A DNA stretch of 64,000 nt from Streptomyces lichenis (lineage in GTDB: Bacteria; Actinomycetota; Actinomycetes; Streptomycetales; Streptomycetaceae), in the NCBI RefSeq assembly GCF_023218175.1, contig NZ_JALPTH010000022.1, positions 1 to 64,000 of the forward strand, read 5' to 3'. This document shows, one piece after another, positions 59,216-64,000 of the stretch. Position 1 is the stretch's first letter, and each line of letters opens with the position of its first letter. The translations under genes and the position numbers were made by a program. Below the pieces are notes generated by a model. The model worked only from the letters and a program-made list of their open reading frames with translations, searched no databases and had not been told where the DNA came from.

Positions 59216-60534
59216 CGCCGCCCGCCCCCCTCGGAGCCGCGCATGGGCGTCCGGGCGGCCGCCCGCACCAGCGGCTCCCACTCCTCGATGAGGAGGGCGA
59301 AGTCCTCCGTATCGCTCCGGGCCTCCTCCACGAGGTGGTGGTGGCGCGCGCCCAGGTGGTCGGCGAGCGTGGCGTACCGGCCGCCCAGTACGCGATAGGC
59401 GGTGTCGAGACGGCGCAGGCGCTCGTGGTTGTCGGCCGGGTCGAGACCGGTGCTCTGCCGGACGAGTCCGGCGACGGCGGCGGCCCGTACCTGGCCCCCG
59501 TCGTCGAGCAGGGTGTCCCCGGCACGGGCCAGGGCGTCGTAGACGGCGTTGTGGTAGAGCATCGAGAGGAGGAACTTGGCGAAGCGGGTCTGGTAGGCGA
59601 GGAAGCCCGCGTCGGTTCGGCGCTCCGCCGTGTGGAAGTTCACGATGTTGCGGTTGTGGAGGACGCCGGGGAGCCCGGCGTGCCGCACCAGGTGGAGCAG
59701 GAAGTAGTCGCTGCCGATGGTGTCGGTGGCCGGCGGCAGGGGAACGCGCCGGTGTACGTCCTGGAAGGCGATGTTGCACATGTCGACCCGCATGGGATCG
59801 ACGAGGCACAGCGTGGTGCGGTCCTGCTCGAACTCCGCTTGGCCGGCGCCCCGGAAGGACTCCTCGACCAGTTCCCGCTTCTGCTCGGGCGAGTGGTCCA
59901 GGGGCGCCCACAAGCTGACGATGTCGTGGTAGACATCGTTGTCGAGTGCCGCTATCTCGTCGATGTCCACCGAGGGCGGGCCGATGAAGGAGCTGCCGAC
60001 CATGGAGACGCGACGGGGCAGGTTCTCGGGGGCCAGGGCTGTCTCGGAGACCGACCGGGAAGCCTCCTCGGCCGTCAGGCCGAGCGATCCGAGCTCCTGG
60101 TGGATGGGGAAGACCCAAGCGCCGTCGGCCACTTGGTAGCGGCTGTCGGAGTCCCTGCGGTGAACCGACTCGCACCCGAGGGCGAAGCTGATCAGGAAGG
60201 CGCGGTTGGTGCAGGCTCCGTAGGAGATGGCGTTCGGCAGCATGAGGCGGAGCAGCAGTTCGGGCTTGGCGGCCCCGGACCTGTCGATCACCCGACGGAG
60301 GAAGTCGCGCTGGTCGTCCTCGTCGAGGTGGTGGACGACGACGCGCGGGTGCGGGACGAGACCTCGTACGGCGGCGCGGTGCTCCTCGTATGTGGCGCTG
60401 TCGCAGGAGTCCAGGATCAGCAGGTGGACCTCGACGTCGAAGTGCTCGGCAGCATGGACCGCTTCCGCCCCGGTGGCCGCGATCGTCGCCGCGCAGGCCC
60501 GGTTGGTGGGGAGCGTCAGGCAGATTCTTCGCAT
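59212..60534 (-). CDS. DUF6271-type putative glycosyltransferase
   Basis: A 440-residue protein that resembles DUF6271 as I recall it. It begins with a Rossmann-like strand (MRRICLTLPTNRACAATI) and has EVHLLILDSCDS, then an acidic RRDSDSRYQ motif at about residue 127 that could be a metal/nucleotide-sugar DxD site, as in GT-A glycosyltransferases. The C-terminal half is helical (RFAKFLLSMLYHNAVYDAL). No signal peptide. It overlaps the dioxygenase gene by 19 bp and the decarboxylase gene by 4 bp. The transferase assignment is tentative. Confidence 0.6.
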   Translation of the reverse strand: MRRICLTLPTNRACAATIAATGAEAVHAAEHFDVEVHLLILDSCDSATYEEHRAAVRGLVPHPRVVVHHLDEDDQRDFLRRVIDRSGAAKPELLLRLMLPNAISYGACTNRAFLISFALGCESVHRRDSDSRYQVADGAWVFPIHQELGSLGLTAEEASRSVSETALAPENLPRRVSMVGSSFIGPPSVDIDEIAALDNDVYHDIVSLWAPLDHSPEQKRELVEESFRGAGQAEFEQDRTTLCLVDPMRVDMCNIAFQDVHRRVPLPPATDTIGSDYFLLHLVRHAGLPGVLHNRNIVNFHTAERRTDAGFLAYQTRFAKFLLSMLYHNAVYDALARAGDTLLDDGGQVRAAAVAGLVRQSTGLDPADNHERLRRLDTAYRVLGGRYATLADHLGARHHHLVEEARSDTEDFALLIEEWEPLVRAAARTPMRGSEGGGRR

Positions 60535-61574
60535 GCCCGCTCCTGACCGTTCTCGTCGAGGTCCTGGCCGTGCCAGCCGGTGAGACCGAGCAGCTTGCTC
60601 CCCAGTTCGTCCAGCGTGGCCCGTCCGTACCTCTCGGACTCGGGACGGGTCGCGTCACCGAGGAGCGTTCCGTTCCAGGTCGGCGTGGAGAGGTCGCGCC
60701 AGGAGAGGACGCGTTCGCGACGCAGGCGCTGGTGGCCGTCCAGGGCGGGCATCATGGAGAGGTACTGGACCGCCCGCACCTTGTCCGGCGATTGGTTCGG
60801 GGCCACGCCGTGGGCCAGGAAGCCGTTGAATATCAGCAAGTCCCCGGCTTTCAACTCCGGCCGTATGACGGGCAACTCGCTTCGGTCGATCGAGGGCCGG
60901 ATCGGGTCCCGGCCGGCCGGCTGGAGCGCCTTCCACCGGTCGAAGTCGCGGAACAGCTCGGGGCAGCACTGGAAGCCGCCCTGTTCGGCGCTGGAGTCGT
61001 TCAGGGCGATGATGCCCTGGACTCGCTGGGGCGGGACGCCGAGCGTGGAGTCCACGTCCCAGTGCAGGTTGATGTCGAAGCCCGTCTCGCGGAACCCGAT
61101 CAGGGATCGGTCGCGGGTCTTGATGTTGGGCGGATTGAGATTCAACCGGTCGAGGGTGACCCAGAGTTCCTCGCAGTCCCACACGTCGACGAACGCGTCG
61201 TAGACCCGGCGGTTCTGGCGGCTGTTCCAGAGAAGCTGGTGGTGGTACGCCTCGACGAATCCGTAGATGTGCAGCTCCTGGTCCAGTTCGGAGCGGTACT
61301 CACGCTCGTCGTACCAGGTCTCCGGGCGTTCCGGGTCCAGGCCCTGGAACTCCCAGGAGAAGTCGAGGAGCTCTCGGGCGGACGCTTCCGGGATCGCCTG
61401 CTTGACGACCACGTAGCCGTAGTTCTGCCAGAAGGCGAAGTCCTCTTCGGAGAGCACGCGGAGGGGACGGGTCTTCTCGATGTCACGCAGAGGTGTCTGC
61501 GCGAGGTAGGTCTCGCCGTCGGCGCTGAAGTACGGGCGATCAGAGGACGCACGATGGAGGTAGGAACTAGCCAT
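60516..61574 (-). CDS. PhyH-type Fe(II)/2-oxoglutarate dioxygenase
   Basis: A 352-residue oxygenase of the phytanoyl-CoA dioxygenase family, which hydroxylates or otherwise oxidises small molecules. The iron triad is visible: His171 and Asp173 in NLHWDVDS, distal His255 in FLAHGVAPN; Arg267 in DKVRAVQY is placed to bind 2-oxoglutarate. The ATG at 61574 is the first gene start of the five-gene operon, with a promoter region carrying a TTGACA box and a DasR-like operator about 190 bp upstream. Substrate unknown; a free amino acid or amine is plausible from the company it keeps. Confidence 0.85.
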   Translation of the reverse strand: MASSYLHRASSDRPYFSADGETYLAQTPLRDIEKTRPLRVLSEEDFAFWQNYGYVVVKQAIPEASARELLDFSWEFQGLDPERPETWYDEREYRSELDQELHIYGFVEAYHHQLLWNSRQNRRVYDAFVDVWDCEELWVTLDRLNLNPPNIKTRDRSLIGFRETGFDINLHWDVDSTLGVPPQRVQGIIALNDSSAEQGGFQCCPELFRDFDRWKALQPAGRDPIRPSIDRSELPVIRPELKAGDLLIFNGFLAHGVAPNQSPDKVRAVQYLSMMPALDGHQRLRRERVLSWRDLSTPTWNGTLLGDATRPESERYGRATLDELGSKLLGLTGWHGQDLDENGQERACEESA

Positions 61575-61760
61575 TGAAATGTATCGCTCCGTGGCTCGAT
61601 TGGGGTCATGACGCTGGGAACGGAAGGGGTTCGAGGCCGCACCGATGGAGGTCGGGCGCCGCCGATCGCCGTGCGAGCGGGCGCAGTTCCCGGAGCGGGC
61701 CACCTTCCGGTCACGAAGGTTCTGCCGGCTTGCGCTCCCCGGGTGCAGGTGCAACCAAGC

Positions 61761-61786
61761 TGGACTAGACCAATACATATTGTCAA
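61761..61786 (-). promoter_or_regulatory. candidate promoter with DasR-like operator for the dioxygenase operon
   Basis: TGGACTAGACCA (61761-61772) differs from the dre core TGGTCTAGACCA at one base. It lies immediately downstream of a consensus minus-strand -35 TTGACA (61786-61781), over the expected -10 region. Binding by DasR or another GntR protein is inferred. Confidence 0.45.
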
Positions 61787-61913
61787 CCGTCCGCGGCGAC
61801 GTGACTGACGGTCATATTGCGGGAGCTACCTGTGAGTTCACGATCTGTTCGCATGCCGGTCGGAGCCAGGCCGCCTTGATGGCTTGACACCGAAGGCCGG
61901 CTTCAGGGCAGAC

Positions 61914-61930
61914 TATTGGTCCATACCAAA
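61914..61930 (+). promoter_or_regulatory. DasR-like operator upstream of the GH3 remnant
   Basis: ATTGGTCCATACCAA contains perfect TTGGT/ACCAA arms and matches the dre form with two or three changes in the centre. A TTGACA box lies 25 bp upstream. Control by an N-acetylglucosamine-responsive GntR regulator would suit the hexosaminidase gene that once followed. Confidence 0.45.
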
Positions 61931-61999
61931 CGGCGGCAGTGCACTGCGGCGGGCTGCTGCATGGGGGCTGCGCGGCGCCCCGTGCGAAAGGCACAGAAC

Positions 62000-62212
62000 A
62001 TGTCCAGCAGTGCCGGCAAGAACCTGCGACGGCTGGCCCTCAACCTCTTGCAGCCGGGCTTTGCGGGAACGACGGCACCTGACTGGATACTCCGGGAGAT
62101 CCAGAACGGGCCGGCGTCCGTGGGGGGACCGGGGGCGGCGCGCATCTGCACCCACGGCACCTCCACCGCTTCGGGAGTCGCTGTGGCAGAGCTGCCGGCC
62201 GGCGCACGATGA
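62000..62212 (+). pseudogene. 5' stub of a GH3 beta-N-acetylhexosaminidase gene
   Basis: From the ATG at 62000 the first 43 codons read like the front of Streptomyces GH3 beta-N-acetylhexosaminidases: LRRLALNLLQPGF, then GTTAPDWILREIQNG and ASVGG, where intact genes continue into the barrel strand with FGRNI. Here the homology stops after about base 62128, and the frame ends at 62212 in unrelated sequence. The rest of the gene, normally about 500 codons, is absent. The promoter and operator upstream are retained. Confidence 0.6.
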
Positions 62213-62650
62213 CCGCTGAGCGCGGAGGGTTTCCCGATCTGCTTCGTCCACCTGAGGGGGCGGCTCGGCGAGAGGGAGATCGGCTCGACGACCCTGGCCG
62301 AAGCGGTGTGACCCGGCTTCCAAGGAGGAGTCGTCGACGGTGACGTCCTTCGAGTCGTACGCCTTCAGGTGCGAGAGGACGTGGTCGCCGCGGTCCGAGG
62401 TGCCGTCGAAGGCGCTCCGGGGCGCCACCCCGGCGCGGATCCCGCGGTGATCATCCGGTCCTTCCGAACGGGGTCGGGGGGACGTGGGTCCGCGCTCGCC
62501 GGGCCGGTGGATCGATATGGTCCCGTCCCTGAAGACGCACCCCCTGCCGGAGGGCCTCGTGAGGGAACTGGTGGACCACGGCCACGCGTTCTCGACACGG
62601 GCCGTCAGCCGTTGAGCGGATCGACGGCGCGCGGGGCCATGGAGCCGGGC
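62213..62650. other. decayed intergenic sequence
   Basis: No intact gene is visible. Short open stretches look like fragments (for example a 32-codon plus-strand frame from 62512 to 62610), but none is long enough or has a recognised motif. With the GH3 stub it suggests a site of deletion or past rearrangement. Confidence 0.4.
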
Positions 62651-63793
62651 TCAGCGGAGGGCGCTGGCCGCGAAGGTGTGCAGGGGGGCCGGGAGGTCGG
62701 TGCCGGTGAGGGTGTCGGCGAGGGCGTCGGCGAGGGCGTCGGCGATGCCGGGGGCGTGTTGGAGGCCCTGGGTGGCGCTGCCGGCGGCGACGAGGATGCG
62801 GGGGTCGTCGCCGGGGCGGCCGAGGAGGAAGGGGCGGCCGGGGGCGCGGGTGGTCAGGTGGACGGTGGCCTTGGCGGGCAAGAGGTGGAGGCCGGGCAGT
62901 TTGGCGGGGAGCAGGCGGGCGAGGGGGGAGAGGTCGTCGTAGTGGAGGGTGGGGTCCGGGGCGGGGGCCTCGACGGTGGGGGTGGCCGGGTCCTCCAGGC
63001 TCAGGCGGAGGTGCTGGTCGTGCTCGGTGCCGCTGCCGTGGAGGATCCGGCCGTCGTCGAACTCGCGGGCGAAGGCGGGGAATTCGTCCAGGGTGAGGCC
63101 GGCGTCGGGTTCGAGGGGACGGAACCAGGCGACCGGGGCGCGGCGCGTCTCCAGTGGCAGGCCGGGGACCAGGGACGGCAGCCCGGCACCGGCCGTCACC
63201 ACGACCTGGCGCACCCGGACGTCCCGCAGGGCGGAGCGGAGGATGACGCCGCCGTCGATCGGGTCGATCGCGGAGATCCGGGTGTGGTCGAAGACCCGGG
63301 CGCCGGCGGCCTGGGCGGCGGTGACGGCGGCTCGGATGGCGGCCTCCGGGCGGAGCAGGCCGGCGGACGGTTCCCAGACGCCGATGTGGTGAGCGGGGAC
63401 CCCGGTGTGGCGGGGGTACTGGAAGCGCAGGGCCCGGGCGGTGAAGGTGCGGACGTCGATGCCGTGTTCGCGGGCCGCCCGTAGCGCCTCTCCGGCGACC
63501 GGGCCGTCCGGGGGGCCGACCAGCAGTCCGCCGGAGGGCAGGAGCAGGGAGGTGCGTGTGGTGTCCTCCAGTTCCGTCCACAGCTCGCGGGAGCGGCGGG
63601 CCAGCGGGACGAGGCCGGGGTGCGCGGAGCAGCTGAGGCGGAACAGGGTGGAGCCCGGCTGCCGCACGGCGGTGCCCACCGCGGACCGGTCGAAGCCGAG
63701 GACGTCGACGCCCCGGGCGGCCAGTCTCCACAGCGCCGAGGAGCCCCACGCCCCGAGTCCGACGACGGCCGCCTCCGCGTCCCACCCAGTCAT
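62651..63793 (-). CDS. sarcosine-oxidase-like FAD-dependent oxidoreductase (DAO family)
   Basis: A 380-residue flavoprotein of the D-amino-acid-oxidase fold. The N-terminal FAD motif is VVGLGAWGSSALWRLAARG (Gly12, Gly14, Gly17), followed by an acidic residue in LGFDRS and the GSTLFRLS segment typical of monomeric sarcosine and N-methyl-tryptophan oxidases. The C-terminal flavin region reads LVAAGSATQGLQHAPG. The usual covalent-flavin Cys is not evident, so FAD may be bound non-covalently. It should oxidise a secondary or primary amine. Two matching inverted repeats lie upstream. Confidence 0.82.
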   Translation of the reverse strand: MTGWDAEAAVVGLGAWGSSALWRLAARGVDVLGFDRSAVGTAVRQPGSTLFRLSCSAHPGLVPLARRSRELWTELEDTTRTSLLLPSGGLLVGPPDGPVAGEALRAAREHGIDVRTFTARALRFQYPRHTGVPAHHIGVWEPSAGLLRPEAAIRAAVTAAQAAGARVFDHTRISAIDPIDGGVILRSALRDVRVRQVVVTAGAGLPSLVPGLPLETRRAPVAWFRPLEPDAGLTLDEFPAFAREFDDGRILHGSGTEHDQHLRLSLEDPATPTVEAPAPDPTLHYDDLSPLARLLPAKLPGLHLLPAKATVHLTTRAPGRPFLLGRPGDDPRILVAAGSATQGLQHAPGIADALADALADTLTGTDLPAPLHTFAASALR

Positions 63794-63860
63794 CTGCCCC
63801 GCTCCTGTTCCCGCTGCCGTGTGCCTGGAGGCAGGTCATCACGGGGCCGGGGCGCCGGGC

Positions 63861-63879
63861 GTGAGTATCCGGTACTCAC
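63861..63879. promoter_or_regulatory. 19-bp perfect inverted repeat (operator 1)
   Basis: GTGAGTA-TCCGG-TACTCAC has perfect 7-base arms. It lies 68 bp upstream of the oxidoreductase start and shares its half-site with the repeat at 63968. Confidence 0.6.
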
Positions 63880-63967
63880 CCGGGGGGTTCCGGGGGGTCA
63901 TGGGGGGTCATGGGGATTCGCGCCATGGGATGGGTCTGAGGGCCGGCCCGGTGCGGGGGCGGGGGTT

Positions 63968-63985
63968 TGAGTACCTGGGTACTCA
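63968..63985. promoter_or_regulatory. 18-bp perfect inverted repeat (operator 2)
   Basis: TGAGTAC-CTGG-GTACTCA has perfect 7-base arms and nearly the same half-site as operator 1, 107 bp away. An ATG follows 2 bases later on the plus strand, suggesting an autoregulated, divergently read regulator gene. Confidence 0.6.
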
Positions 63986-63987
63986 CG

Positions 63988-64000
63988 ATGGCCACCAGGG
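63988..64000 (+). CDS. possible start of a divergent gene, cut by the window edge
   Basis: An ATG at 63988 is followed by codons for Ala, Thr and Arg before the window ends. Its place directly behind an inverted repeat shared with the oxidoreductase promoter is what one expects for a local regulator of HxlR, MarR or TetR type. Four codons cannot establish a gene. Confidence 0.2.

Larger units (their letters stand above)
61575..61999. other. divergent regulatory region, dioxygenase operon and GH3 stub
   Basis: No gene is visible here. On the minus strand TTGACA (61786-61781) and a dre-like site (61761-61772) could drive the dioxygenase operon with a leader of roughly 180 bases. On the plus strand TTGACA (61884-61889) and TTGGT-CCAT-ACCAA (61916-61929) precede the GH3 stub. 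The region is less GC-rich than its surroundings near 61770-61860. Confidence 0.5.

Noticed and set aside
58037..60658. An 873-residue decarboxylase fusion
   Set aside because: The N-terminal half is antisense-like Arg/Pro-rich shadow of the DUF6271 gene. The ATG at 59215 begins the conserved decarboxylase and overlaps the DUF6271 stop.
61913..62428. Minus-strand 171-codon open frame as a possible gene
   Set aside because: It overlaps the GH3 stub, has no recognised domain and no ribosome site at its start.

Overview
The window is very GC-rich, its genes use codons with G or C at the third position, many start with GTG (a few with TTG), and overlapping stop/start pairs (ATGA, GTGA, TTGA) are common. 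Together with Tad-type pilus genes, secreted chitinase and peptidase, a GTP-dependent PEP carboxykinase and a GlxA-like copper oxidase, this points to a Streptomyces chromosome. I cannot name the species. I see no rRNA, tRNA, CRISPR array or transposase.

Layout. 1-13620: a Tad/Flp pilus locus read on the minus strand (zinc-ribbon protein, CpaB, TadZ, two TadE-like proteins, TadA ATPase, TadB, TadC, a histidine kinase/response regulator pair, pilin, TadG-like protein, lipoprotein, OmpA-like protein), then a mannosyltransferase and a DUF192 protein, with a prepilin peptidase running off the left edge. 14046-18735: secreted GH18 chitinase with a DasR-type operator in its promoter, a non-canonical Nramp-family transporter, and a secreted M14 carboxypeptidase. 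18779-30578: an approximately 11.8 kb polymorphic-toxin island bounded by an exact 46-bp direct repeat that duplicates the 3' end of the neighbouring gntP gene. It holds a secreted LamG protein, a 2324-residue Rhs/YD-repeat protein ending in a Hint autoprotease and a nucleotidyltransferase-like toxin, and a DUF5958-type probable immunity gene.

30565-37627: a divergent catabolic cluster (GntP permease, RidA, IclR regulator, PfkB kinase; then a D-amino-acid-deaminase-like PLP enzyme and a D-aminoacylase). Its parts fit uptake of an (N-acyl-)amino sugar acid and conversion to 2-keto-3-deoxygluconate phosphate. 37726-46961: WG-repeat protein, MptB-like mannosyltransferase, SDR, aminotransferase, small hypothetical protein, PEP carboxykinase, hemolysin-III/PAQR protein. 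47020-53667: a tightly coupled four-gene envelope-glycan operon (GT2, GT39-like, GT2-GtrA, GlxA-like radical copper oxidase). 54077-56146: YyaL/SSP411-type thioredoxin protein.

56287-61574: a compact five-gene minus-strand operon (PhyH-type dioxygenase, DUF6271-type putative glycosyltransferase, group IV PLP decarboxylase, GNAT acetyltransferase, MFS exporter). It looks like a small uncharacterised biosynthetic pathway for a modified amine. 61575-62650: two DasR-like operators and the 5' stub of a GH3 hexosaminidase gene, followed by sequence I cannot assign. 62651-63793: a sarcosine-oxidase-like flavoprotein, with two matching TGAGTAC/GTACTCA operators upstream at the right edge.

The most unusual items are the Rhs toxin island and its flanking repeat, the five-gene dioxygenase/decarboxylase cluster, the inferred amino-sugar-acid pathway, a REP-like palindrome inserted in frame in the copper oxidase gene, and a TadG-like gene whose only coupled start is a CTG.
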